Below, piece after piece: positions 7,963 through 13,923 of a DNA stretch of 15,856 nt (the stretch's first letter is position 1; each line of letters starts with the position of its first letter). The stretch comes from a bacterium UBA3756 (GTDB taxonomy: Bacteria > Bacteroidota > Bacteroidia > Bacteroidales > Bacteroidaceae). Under the pieces are notes generated by a model that made no database searches, was not told the DNA's origin, and saw nothing but the letters and a program-made list of their open reading frames with translations. Location of the stretch: NCBI GenBank assembly GCA_002371695.1, contig DFGG01000063.1:1-15856 (forward strand), read 5' to 3'. A program made the translations under genes and the position numbers.

Positions 7963-8094
7963 ATGAAAAAGAAACAGTATGAAAAGCCTTCGATGAAGGT
8001 AGTATTGCTGCAGCAGCGCACGATGCTGCTTGCAGGAAGTAACGGAACGGGAAGCCTGAACGACTACAACTGGAACCTTCCTGGAGAAGAGTAA
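7963..8094 (+). CDS. 43-aa peptide gene upstream of a fimbrillin-like lipoprotein
   Basis: ATG 7963 to TAA 8092-8094. The N-terminal 26 residues are basic then hydrophobic (MKKKQYEKPSMKVVLLQQRT, then MLLAGS), followed by a small polar, Gly/Asn/Trp-containing tail (NGTGSLNDYNWNLPGEE). Short genes with a 'KP.M.VV.LQ...LLAGS' start occur in Bacteroidales, from memory. The shape recalls a leader plus a short core, with LLAGS as a possible processing point, but no peptide-modifying enzyme or transporter is in the window. It is 28 bp upstream of the fimbrillin-like gene, probably on the same mRNA. An A-rich stretch precedes the ATG, as is usual in Bacteroidetes. I do not know its function. Confidence 0.7.
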   Translation: MKKKQYEKPSMKVVLLQQRTMLLAGSNGTGSLNDYNWNLPGEE

Positions 8095-8122
8095 CTAACC
8101 CACTAAATCGACGAAAGCAATT

Positions 8123-9706
8123 ATGAAGACAATGAAGAAATTCCTCAGCATGGCCGCCCTCGCAATGGTGGGCGCAATGACCACAGGCTGCTCAAACGAA
8201 GACGACAGCATCATCGACACCACGCAGCAGCCCGAAGTAATCAAGAGCAACGTAGTAACCATGACCACCACCGTTGGTCTCGACGGCGGCGTCGCCACCC
8301 GCGCGCTGACCAGCACGGGCGCGAAGACCTTCGCAAAGGACGACAAGATTGCCGTAGTGTATGAGACGAGCACAGGTACTGCTAAAGTAGAGTCTGCCCC
8401 CATCACTACCGAAAACATCAGCGCCGACGGCAAGTCGGCCACGTTCACCGTCACCCTGACCGACGCGAAGGCCAGCGGCACGGTGAAGTACATCTACCCC
8501 GCAGCAATGGCTGGCGAGACCGATGTGGACTATACGAAGCTAAACTCGCAGGACGGTACGCTGGCATCTCTCGCCTCCAACCTCGACCTCGCAGTGTTCG
8601 ATGGCTACCTGACCGCTGAGGCCAAGCTGCCCGCCTCGGCATCGCTGGAGAACAAACTCGCCATCCTCGCCCTGACGATTAAGGACAATGAGGCAACTCC
8701 CAACGACCTCACCAGCAGCATCACCAGCCTGAGCGTCGGCGACGGCACCAACACTTATAGCGTGACGCGCTCGGCTGCCGCAGGCCCCATCTACGTGGCC
8801 ATCCAGCCCACGACCTCTGCCACCATCGGCGTGAACGCCACCGTTGGCACGGCGCACTACTACAAGGAACTGACAAGCAAGACGTATGCTGCAGACAACG
8901 GCTACTCGGTGACCTGGAAGATGGCGCAGGGTGCCCACCTCTCTGCCATTGCTGCCGATTTTACGGCAAATAACGGCGACGTGCTGACTGGTACGCCGGC
9001 CAGCAACGTGAAGATCAGCATTGCCGACGGTGCCAACGTCACGCTGAAGAACGTGAACATCACCAACCTTGGCAACAATTGCGACTGGGCGGGCATCAAC
9101 TGCCTGGGCGATGCCACCCTTATGCTTGAAGGAACAAACGAAGTGTGTGCGGGCAAAAACGGTAGTGGATATAGCATGTACCCCGGTATCTATATTGCTC
9201 CAGATAAGACGCTCACCATTCAGGGCGACGGCACTCTGACAGCATACAGCGGCCCCAATTCATTTGGTGTACGTGGCGCTGGCATCGGCGGCGGCAATAA
9301 TATTGCCTGTGGAAACATCGTCATCAACAGCGGCAACATTACGGCCACGGGCGGCTATTATGCTGCTGGCATCGGCGGCTATGGTTCCTGCGGCACCATC
9401 ACCATCAACGGCGGCACCGTCACGGCCACGAGCAGCAGCGGTGGAGCCGGCATCGGCGGCGGCGTGAGAGGCACCTGCGGCGACATCACCATCAGCGGCG
9501 GCACCGTCACGGCCACGGGAGGTAGCAGCGCAGCCGGTATCGGCAGCGGCTGGCAGGGCAATTGCGGCAACATCACCATCACCAGCGGCGTGACCTACGT
9601 GACGGCCACTATGGGTAGTGGCGCCACCAATAGTATCGGTGCGGGCGATGGCGGCACCTGCGGCACGGTGAAAATCGAAGATGCATCGAAAGTGACACAG
9701 AACTAA
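8123..9706 (+). CDS. Fimbrillin-family surface lipoprotein with C-terminal Gly/Cys repeats
   Basis: 527 aa. The signal sequence ends in a lipobox with C23 (MTTGC), followed by SNEDDS, an acidic stretch typical of the Bacteroidetes lipoprotein export signal for the outer surface. Residues about 30-275 follow the fimbrillin/FimA-like pattern: a TMTTTVGL strand, a TRAL segment after which FimA-type proteins are often cleaved, FAKDDKIAVVYE, TVKYIYPA, and LENKLAILALTIKD. From about residue 275 to the end the protein becomes a glycine-rich beta-helix-like region with repeated units. Expected role: a surface anchor or pilus-like subunit carrying an adhesive tip. An alternative start at 8132 would shorten it by three residues. 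Co-oriented with the 43-aa peptide gene 28 bp upstream; a hairpin follows the stop. Confidence 0.8.
   Translation: MKTMKKFLSMAALAMVGAMTTGCSNEDDSIIDTTQQPEVIKSNVVTMTTTVGLDGGVATRALTSTGAKTFAKDDKIAVVYETSTGTAKVESAPITTENISADGKSATFTVTLTDAKASGTVKYIYPAAMAGETDVDYTKLNSQDGTLASLASNLDLAVFDGYLTAEAKLPASASLENKLAILALTIKDNEATPNDLTSSITSLSVGDGTNTYSVTRSAAAGPIYVAIQPTTSATIGVNATVGTAHYYKELTSKTYAADNGYSVTWKMAQGAHLSAIAADFTANNGDVLTGTPASNVKISIADGANVTLKNVNITNLGNNCDWAGINCLGDATLMLEGTNEVCAGKNGSGYSMYPGIYIAPDKTLTIQGDGTLTAYSGPNSFGVRGAGIGGGNNIACGNIVINSGNITATGGYYAAGIGGYGSCGTITINGGTVTATSSSGGAGIGGGVRGTCGDITISGGTVTATGGSSAAGIGSGWQGNCGNITITSGVTYVTATMGSGATNSIGAGDGGTCGTVKIEDASKVTQN
9271..9690 (+). repeat. Five Gly/Cys repeats in the fimbrillin-like protein
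   Basis: Units of roughly 25-40 residues share the pattern AGIGGG...(x)CG(x)I.I..G..TATGG. The Cys-Gly step occurs five times (ACGNI, SCGTI, TCGDI, NCGNI, TCGTV). The spacing suggests one coil of a parallel beta-helix per unit with a stacked Cys ladder. At DNA level the 20-bp block GGCGGCACCGTCACGGCCAC recurs in two units, so copy number may vary between strains. Confidence 0.8.
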
Positions 9707-9720
9707 CCATGCCCACAAGG

Positions 9721-9879
9721 TGTCTGACACTTTGCCAGTGACAAACCACGGAGGGCGGCCCCGACGGCCACGGCTCTCAGACGGCCGCCCTCCTTCCTCT
9801 CGCCCTCGGACGGGGCACCGCCGACACTCTGGCAGTGGAGTAAAAGGCGATTTACTCGCCACCGGACACTCTGGCAGCG
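9721..9879. repeat. Cluster of three CACTCTGGCAGTG-like imperfect palindromes
   Basis: CACTTTGCCAGTG at 9728-9740 (within TGTCTGA...ACA, which extends the pairing), CACTCTGGCAGTG at 9825-9837 and CACTCTGGCAGCG at 9867-9879. A further small hairpin, GAGTAAA-AGGCGA-TTTACTC, sits at 9838-9857. The last copy directly abuts the 394-bp element at 9880. They may be a second REP-like family. Confidence 0.45.
9750..9793 (+). terminator. 11-bp hairpin after the fimbrillin-like gene
   Basis: Arms 9750-9760 (GGAGGGCGGCC) and 9783-9793 (GGCCGCCCTCC) are perfect complements with a 22-nt loop, 44 nt after the stop codon. The following bases TTCCTCT are pyrimidine-rich but not a pure T run. Confidence 0.55.
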
Positions 9880-9880
9880 T

Positions 9881-9900
9881 GGGTCAGGGGACTCTGACCC
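9881..9900. repeat. REP-like palindrome, copy 1 left
   Basis: GGGTCAG-GGGACT-CTGACCC: a 7-bp perfect stem with a 6-nt loop. Confidence 0.75.
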
Positions 9901-10145
9901 ACTTTTTCATTGATGCGTTGGATGATTCCATAACTTACCCCAGTGAGTCTGGCGAGTTGACGAACGCCAAGCCCACGCCTGAGTGCCGACTCAAGGATAG
10001 AATTGCGCTCTTTCCGTTGGAATGTCTGAATGGCACAGATATTAGAATCAGAGCATAGTTTTCTGAGCAAGTCTCTCGCTTCGGAATCATTGATATGGTG
10101 AGGTACGGTTTTCTCTTCCTCCTTTTCCAGCGGGTCTTCAAACAT
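9901..10145 (-). pseudogene. Fragment resembling the C-terminal DNA-binding domain of a REP-associated (Y1/RAYT) transposase
   Basis: The minus-strand frame from ATG 10145 encodes about 82 residues between the two palindromes. An acidic/Lys-rich start (MFEDPLEKEEEKTVPHH) leads into RDLLRKLCSDSNICAIQTF and then RKERNSILESALRRGLGVRQLARLTGVSYGIIQR, a clear helix-turn-helix. This resembles, from memory, the tail of Bacteroidetes RAYT transposases. The HUH and Tyr catalytic parts are absent. The frame has no stop of its own: it runs through the left palindrome into flanking DNA and stops at a different place in each copy (9852 and 14094), as expected for a truncated gene. Upstream it is open to a TTG at 10211 but that part is encoded by the right palindrome. 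It could still be made as a small DNA-binding protein that recognises the palindromes. Family assignment is moderate. Confidence 0.5.
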
Positions 10146-10153
10146 TTCCAAGT

Positions 10154-10175
10154 GGGTCAGAGAGTCCCCTGATCC
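10154..10175. repeat. REP-like palindrome, copy 1 right (inverted)
   Basis: GGGTCAG-AGAGTCCC-CTGATCC: a 7-bp stem with one G-T pair. Its reverse complement matches the left palindrome with a CT insertion and one substitution. Confidence 0.7.
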
Positions 10176-10239
10176 GGACGTATATATAGCAATGGGATGT
10201 ACCAAACTCAAAATATTGATATAATTCTTGGCAAAAGCA

Positions 10240-10269
10240 TTGTCGATTCGGAAAAATATCGTAACTTTG
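10240..10269 (+). promoter_or_regulatory. Consensus promoter at the right edge of copy 1
   Basis: TTG 10240-10242, exactly 19 nt, then TAACTTTG 10262-10269. Predicted start of transcription is near 10276, about 27 nt before ATG 10303. It lies wholly inside the duplicated element and points out of it into the PIN toxin operon. Confidence 0.8.
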
Positions 10270-10302
10270 CAGCTGAATATTCAACTCAAATGCGTATTTA
10301 TC

Positions 10303-10464
10303 ATGTCAATTGAAGAGAAAAAGGAAAGGATGGCAAGGAACTACGCCATCAACTCAAAAAAGACTCCGAGGACAAGGAGGGCGGCATTTGCTGTTGCCCA
10401 TGCTGGTGCTATCACCATCACCGACCCCAAGTTAAAGGAAAGACTAACCACCTATGTAGACTGA
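10303..10464 (+). CDS. 53-aa putative antitoxin of the PIN module
   Basis: ATG 10303 is chosen because it follows the predicted transcription start; an in-frame upstream start at 10228 would precede the promoter. The protein is basic at the N-terminus (MSIEEKKERMARNYAINSKK, then TPRTRRAAFAVAHAG) and ends in a short acidic/basic tail. Its TGA overlaps the toxin ATG by one base (TGATG), which indicates translational coupling. Small size, basic charge and position directly ahead of a PIN-domain gene support an antitoxin role. No DNA-binding fold is obvious and I do not recognise the family. Confidence 0.7.
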   Translation: MSIEEKKERMARNYAINSKKTPRTRRAAFAVAHAGAITITDPKLKERLTTYVD

Positions 10465-10889
10465 TGGCAAAAACTCGTTTTCTGCTTGACACCTGTGCCG
10501 TTATTGACCTAATAACAAGTCTGCGAGAAACGGATGTGGAGTTTTGGGACATTTACGATGACCCAGACACGATGCCGTATGCAAGTTTCGAGACAGCACG
10601 CGAGTTGGTCGTACTCTTCAACAACAAGAAACTTCTTTCGAAGCACTGGCAGACAGCAGAGCAGATGCTCACCTCTATTGAACAGGACTACGGTATAGAG
10701 TTCTTACCTCTACGCCGTGACACGGCCTACACCTATGCCAGCCTCACGCTCAACGAGGCGCAAGACCATCGCGACCCCAGTGACCATGTTATCATTGCCC
10801 ATGCCATCACTGAGCATCTTACACTCCTATCCAGCGACCAGAAGTTTGCTTTCTATCGCAGTCAGGGACTCGACCTCCTGGAATACTAA
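10464..10889 (+). CDS. PIN-domain ribonuclease toxin (VapC-like)
   Basis: 141 aa. PIN acidic residues are in the usual contexts: D9 (FLLDTCAVIDL), E43 (SFETARELV), D104/D107 (DHRDPSDHVIIAHAI) and D125 (LLSSDQKFAFY). These coordinate Mg2+ or Mn2+ for RNA cleavage; VapC toxins typically cut tRNA or rRNA. Length is normal for VapC. The start overlaps the antitoxin stop by one base. The operon appears to be driven by the promoter at the edge of the 394-bp element and ends in a good terminator. Type II toxin-antitoxin function is inferred from layout and motifs; the RNA target is unknown. Confidence 0.88.
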   Translation: MAKTRFLLDTCAVIDLITSLRETDVEFWDIYDDPDTMPYASFETARELVVLFNNKKLLSKHWQTAEQMLTSIEQDYGIEFLPLRRDTAYTYASLTLNEAQDHRDPSDHVIIAHAITEHLTLLSSDQKFAFYRSQGLDLLEY

Positions 10890-10930
10890 TTTCCTCCATC
10901 TGATCAGGGATTTCTAAGACAAAACCAAGG

Positions 10931-10975
10931 ATGAGGCACTTAATTAATGTTAAGAAGCCTCATTTTCTTTGTTTT
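10931..10975 (+). terminator. Intrinsic terminator of the PIN module
   Basis: ATGAGGC (10931-10937) pairs with GCCTCAT (10957-10963), extended inside by CTTAA/TTAAG, and is followed by TTTCTTTGTTTT. This is the best intrinsic terminator in the window. Confidence 0.8.
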
Positions 10976-11152
10976 GAGGCCTGAGACAACGGTTTTTGCT
11001 GTAGCGAAAGGAGGGCGTAATTCCGTTTTCGTTACAAAATGATGCGGTCTTGTTCTTTTAATAGCAGTGCTGTCCTTGATTTCTAATTAGTGAACCGCAT
11101 CCACCTATCGGATGAGACTAAAATAACAGGAGGCACTCCTGCCTTAGTTCAC

Positions 11153-12187
11153 TCACTCCTCGGTGCTATGTGCCTCGGTCTGTGCATTGTCCAGTCCTCT
11201 CAGTTCAAAGTTCTTTGCCTGTTTGACTACGGAGAACATTTCCCTGATGAGTTTGAATTTGACGGCATTCAGAGCCTTCTTCTGCATGTCTTTATCCTTT
11301 GTTCTGTTTCCTAATTTACGTTCATACAATTGTCTTATCTCTGCGCTCAGTTCAATTGCGTGCAAGGCAGCCATCGACAGGTCGGCTTTCGCCTGGAGGT
11401 CGGCGTGCGGTGACGGTCGTCGCCGCCATCGGACACTTGTGCCTGATGAGTGTTCCGACGGGGCCACGCCCACATACTTCGCATATTGCCTTGCAGTCTC
11501 AAAGGCCGTGAAGTTCTGGGTATTGGCAATAGTGTTGACGGCATTGACGAAGCCGATGCCGGGGATGGAGTTCAGAAGCCTGTAGGTAGTGTAGATTTCC
11601 TCATCCAGCACTATCACGTCGGCAATCTGCTGCTCCACCTGTTCGATTTCCGTCTTGTAGAGATCTATGAGCTTCTGCAGGTGCTTTTCTTCGCTCTTAA
11701 ACTTGGCGACCTTCTGGCGGTTCTCGCAGGCTACGCGCTGCTGCACGAGGAACTTGCGTTCGCTCTTCAGTGCCTTCAGTTCCTGCATGGCCTTCGATGG
11801 CAGCACGCGCAGTTTGATACATTCCGTGCCGTTGAAGCGGAACAGATAGTCTGCTATTTTTGCAGAGTCGATCTTGTCGTTCTTGTCATGCGGTCCGCGC
11901 TGGTAGTGTTTCACCACCGTTGTGGGTAGCATGGTGTAGCAGATCTGCTTCTTGGTCAGGAACTGTTCCAATGCGTCGGAGTAGTACCCGGTAAACTCCA
12001 GACCGAATAGCGTGTCCTTCGTCTTCACGCCCTGCTCCTTCGCCCATCTGAGCAAGTCCTTGAAGCCCTGCCTGTCGTTCCTCATCTGGACGTGGGGAAA
12101 CTTGTTAACCACCTCGCCTGCGACGAAAATCGATGCGTCAAGCGTTTTTTTCGAGACATCAATGCCGATAAACCAATTTTTATTCAT
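11153..12187 (-). CDS. IS110-family DEDD transposase (recombinase) 1
   Basis: 344 aa. The N-terminal RuvC-like domain shows D10 (FIGIDVSKKTLD), E64 (GLEFTGYYS) and the D104/D107 pair (KNDKIDSAKIADY). A coiled-coil-rich middle (about 135-195) follows. The C-terminal Transposase_20 domain has LLNSIPGIGFVNA, YVGVAPSEHSSGTS with the candidate catalytic Ser at 247/248, and QAKADLSMAALHAI. Length fits the family (300-360), and no frameshift is seen. IS110 enzymes recombine DNA through a bridge RNA encoded in the element's non-coding end. Here a structured non-coding stretch of more than 200 nt lies directly upstream. Start at the first ATG of the frame, 12187. Same subfamily as the second transposase; they share the 14-residue QAKADLSMAALHAI. 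Confidence 0.93.
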   Translation of the reverse strand: MNKNWFIGIDVSKKTLDASIFVAGEVVNKFPHVQMRNDRQGFKDLLRWAKEQGVKTKDTLFGLEFTGYYSDALEQFLTKKQICYTMLPTTVVKHYQRGPHDKNDKIDSAKIADYLFRFNGTECIKLRVLPSKAMQELKALKSERKFLVQQRVACENRQKVAKFKSEEKHLQKLIDLYKTEIEQVEQQIADVIVLDEEIYTTYRLLNSIPGIGFVNAVNTIANTQNFTAFETARQYAKYVGVAPSEHSSGTSVRWRRRPSPHADLQAKADLSMAALHAIELSAEIRQLYERKLGNRTKDKDMQKKALNAVKFKLIREMFSVVKQAKNFELRGLDNAQTEAHSTEE

Positions 12188-12209
12188 ACCTTTGCGGCGT
12201 TTAAGTTAT

Positions 12210-12392
12210 GGAGAGAGGCTGCGTGCAGGGCCGTAAGCCAGATCTTTTAAAGGCGTGTTATCGGAACGTCAATTCTCTAACAGGTACTGCGGCCACGCAC
12301 TAAGCGGAGGAGACTAAATCCCTCGTAAGAGCGGCGTCTAACGGAAGAGCAAGTTCACTCCTCTGCCCCGCCTCTCTCCTTTCTATTGAAAG
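12210..12392 (-). ncRNA. Candidate bridge RNA of IS110 element 1
   Basis: Transcribed leftward, about 183 nt, starting roughly 7 nt after the TACCTTTG box. It opens with a hairpin (CTTTC-AATA-GAAAG, 12392-12379). A long-range stem closes it: GGAGAGAGGC (12379-12370) with GCCTCTCTCC (12219-12210). Inside are two large stem-loops: one closed by GAGGAG/CTCCTC (12363-12307), and one closed by TGCGTGGCCG with CGGCC..CACGCA (12299-12220, one bulge). A 5' hairpin plus two internal loops in a leader of about 180 nt is the layout known for IS110 bridge RNA (target- and donor-binding loops). Guide sequences could not be matched to ends with confidence. Confidence 0.6.
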
Positions 12393-12398
12393 CGGGTG

Positions 12399-12406
12399 CA
12401 AAGGTA
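12399..12406 (-). promoter_or_regulatory. -7 box for the IS110-1 leader RNA
   Basis: Minus strand TACCTTTG. No TTG lies 19-21 nt upstream. In IS110 elements the upstream promoter half can come from the other end once the circle forms, which would explain a half-promoter here. Confidence 0.55.
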
Positions 12407-12498
12407 GTGAAAAAAATGGAAAGGCGGACGTCCTAATCCCCGAAGAGGCATAGGTGACTGGGCTAGTCGGTTCCCTGGTTCACGCCCGCCTTTTAAGC

Positions 12499-13530
12499 TT
12501 ACTTCTTCCCGTACTCTTCCATCTCCACGTATGGCTTCTGCCTCCTGATGACGGCGAACATACGGAGCACTATCTTGAACTTGACGGCATTGAGCACCAC
12601 ACCGGAGTGCTTGCCCTCGGCCTTCCTACGGAGCCAGTACGCCCTGATGCCCTTATCAAAACGTATGGCATGCAGAGCTGCCATTGACAAGTCGGCCTTG
12701 GCCTGCGTGAAGCCTTTCCTGCCAACGTGGTCGCCTCCCTGTATGCTTACACCAGACTCCTTCCTGCCAGGAGCGATACCGACATAGCAGGCATAACGGC
12801 GGGGATTGGTGATTGAAGTGAAGTTCTCCGTCAGCACGATAGTCTCGGCAGCGACTATCAGGCCAATGCCCTTAATGGAGCAGAGCAGGCCGTAGTTCTT
12901 TCTTATATCCGCATCCTCCCTTATGATGGCCTCCATCTCCTTGCTGGTCTGCAGGGCATTCTCCGTCAGGCTTGCCAGCTCAGCCTCCTTCCTATGGCGC
13001 GAGGCCTCCGTGTCGTACTTGCCGATATCGTGAAGCTGCTGCTTGTACAGCGTGGACTGCTTGACATACTGCCTGCGCTCAGCGAGCAGACGCTTCAACT
13101 TGAAGTAGGCATCTGAGGGCAGGTGTGAGGGCTTGCGGCGGATCTTCATCGAGTGCTCCTTGCAGTATATCGCTATGCGGAACGAGTCCATCTCGTCAGT
13201 CTTGATGCGGTCAAGCGAACGCTCGTCCTCTCCAAGGTCCGGCTCAAAGCGGTGCATCTTGCGGGGAGATACCATACCATAGACAATCTTCATGCGCTCC
13301 AGCCACTGACGGAACTCCTGACTGTATAAGCCCGTGTACTCCATACAGAAAATGCAGGTGCCTTTGCCCACACCCAGTCTGTCCAGCCACCTTCCCAGCT
13401 GGGCGAACCCCTTCTCATCGTTGTCAACTCGGATGTGGCCATGCTTCCAGTCAACATCCACTCCGTCATAATAGGCGATATCAAGCCAAAGCTTCGACAC
13501 ATCCACCCCAAAATACAGTTTGTAGCTCAT
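12499..13530 (-). CDS. IS110-family DEDD transposase (recombinase) 2
   Basis: 343 aa. RuvC-like residues: D10 (YFGVDVSKLWLD), E64 (CMEYTGLYS) and D112/D115 (IKTDEMDSFRIAIY). The middle region (about 140-205) is Lys/Glu/Gln-rich. The C-terminal domain has LLCSIKGIGLIVAAETI, CYVGIAPGRKESGVSIQGG with candidate catalytic S259, QAKADLSMAALHAI and VLNAVKFKIVLRMFAVI. Intact and full length. It diverges clearly from transposase 1 outside these motifs, so the pair is not a recent duplication of one element. The start at 13530 is the first ATG. Likely cytoplasmic and RNA-guided like other IS110 enzymes; its guide RNA candidate is the leader at 13561-13673. Confidence 0.93.
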   Translation of the reverse strand: MSYKLYFGVDVSKLWLDIAYYDGVDVDWKHGHIRVDNDEKGFAQLGRWLDRLGVGKGTCIFCMEYTGLYSQEFRQWLERMKIVYGMVSPRKMHRFEPDLGEDERSLDRIKTDEMDSFRIAIYCKEHSMKIRRKPSHLPSDAYFKLKRLLAERRQYVKQSTLYKQQLHDIGKYDTEASRHRKEAELASLTENALQTSKEMEAIIREDADIRKNYGLLCSIKGIGLIVAAETIVLTENFTSITNPRRYACYVGIAPGRKESGVSIQGGDHVGRKGFTQAKADLSMAALHAIRFDKGIRAYWLRRKAEGKHSGVVLNAVKFKIVLRMFAVIRRQKPYVEMEEYGKK

Positions 13531-13560
13531 TTCTTTTTCCTTTACAAATTAACTTATAAA

Positions 13561-13673
13561 GGAATCTGGAGAAGGGCAAGGAAGGGCTATGCCTGAATCC
13601 CTTTACGGAGCACATCCCAAAAAGTTACCAGTTCGCTTTAAGCTTCCTTCACACTTAGACCTGCTCAGATTCC
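13561..13673 (-). ncRNA. Candidate bridge RNA of IS110 element 2
   Basis: The predicted transcript begins about 7 nt after TACCTTTG, exactly at GGAATCTG (13673-13666), which pairs with CAGATTCC (13568-13561) to close an about 113-nt RNA. Inside, AAGGAAG pairs with CTTCCTT and AAGGG with CCCTT. It is shorter than the leader of element 1 and its loops are less clear. It lies in the same place, upstream of the transposase on the same strand. Confidence 0.5.
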
Positions 13674-13679
13674 AGCATG

Positions 13680-13687
13680 CAAAGGTA
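13680..13687 (-). promoter_or_regulatory. -7 box for the IS110-2 leader RNA
   Basis: Minus strand TACCTTTG, the same box and position relative to the leader as in element 1. No TTG at the usual distance; the upstream half may form only in the circular intermediate. Confidence 0.5.
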
Positions 13688-13688
13688 A

Positions 13689-13808
13689 AAGGTCGGTTCC
13701 GCTGATCACTCCACCGCCGACATGCGACTGGCCGTCCGCATCAACCGCTGCGCCGAATCGCTCATGCTGCTCCTCTCGCTTCTGCTGAGCATCGCGCCTT
13801 TCCTGTAA
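13689..13808 (+). pseudogene. Possible 3' remnant of a gene cut by IS110-2
   Basis: An open frame of 39 codons ends at TAA 13806-13808 and begins at the element edge. It encodes STADMRLAVRINRCAESL followed by a hydrophobic segment (MLLLSLLLSIAPFL). There is an internal ATG at 13722 but no promoter or ribosome site. It may be the tail of a membrane protein gene interrupted by the insertion; the missing part is not on the other side of the element. The remainder to 13908 shows nothing recognisable. Confidence 0.25.
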
Positions 13809-13923
13809 TTATTCACGCGCTGAACTGCCATTCTACCACCCCGAGCCGCTTCCAATCTTCTCTTTTGCAGGGCCGGACGAAAATAAATATGCCGAAACAG
13901 CGAGCGGTTTGCAGATTATTTAC

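Larger units (their letters stand above)
9880..10273 (+). mobile_element. 394-bp palindrome-bearing element, copy 1
   Basis: Identical to 14212-14605 except one base (T at 10091, C at 14423). Homology begins at the T before the left palindrome and ends after TTTGCAGC. In order it holds a left REP-like palindrome (9881-9900), a minus-strand frame resembling the DNA-binding tail of a REP-associated transposase (9901-10145), a right palindrome in inverted arrangement (10154-10175), and about 98 bp ending in a consensus promoter. The two palindromes form imperfect terminal inverted repeats (core TCAGGGGACTCT...GACCCACTT) around the coding fragment. The promoter part lies outside that pair, so the duplicated unit is larger than the palindrome-bounded part. 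No transposase catalytic domain is encoded, so it is non-autonomous or a fossil. Confidence 0.8.
11088..12411 (-). mobile_element. IS110-family insertion sequence 1 (ends approximate)
   Basis: Contains one DEDD transposase gene and a structured leader. The ends are not certain. TAGTGAA occurs at 11088-11094 and 12405-12411 and would fit a short shared core repeat, giving about 1.32 kb. A 3' hairpin (CAGGAG-GCA-CTCCTG at 11127-11141, with outer ACTAA/TTAGT pairing) lies just after the transposase stop. IS110 elements lack long inverted repeats, so the ends cannot be fixed by eye. Confidence 0.55.
12466..13700 (-). mobile_element. IS110-family insertion sequence 2 (ends approximate)
   Basis: The 9-bp direct repeat GTCGGTTCC occurs at 12466-12474 and 13692-13700, just outside the transposase and its leader, and may mark the ends (about 1.23 kb). 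It lies directly upstream of IS110 element 1, in the same orientation. An inverted repeat pairs 12420-12431 with 12482-12493 (11 of 12) across the putative right end. Confidence 0.5.

Noticed and set aside
9260..9862. 200-codon minus-strand frame opposite the fimbrillin repeats
   Set aside because: Ala/Asp/Gly repeats are the complement of the glycine repeats; no independent signal.
10228..10302. Longer start for the 53-aa protein
   Set aside because: The upstream start lies before the consensus promoter, so it would not be on the transcript.
11450..11929. 159-codon plus-strand frame opposite IS110 transposase 1
   Set aside because: Shadow frame of an intact transposase gene.
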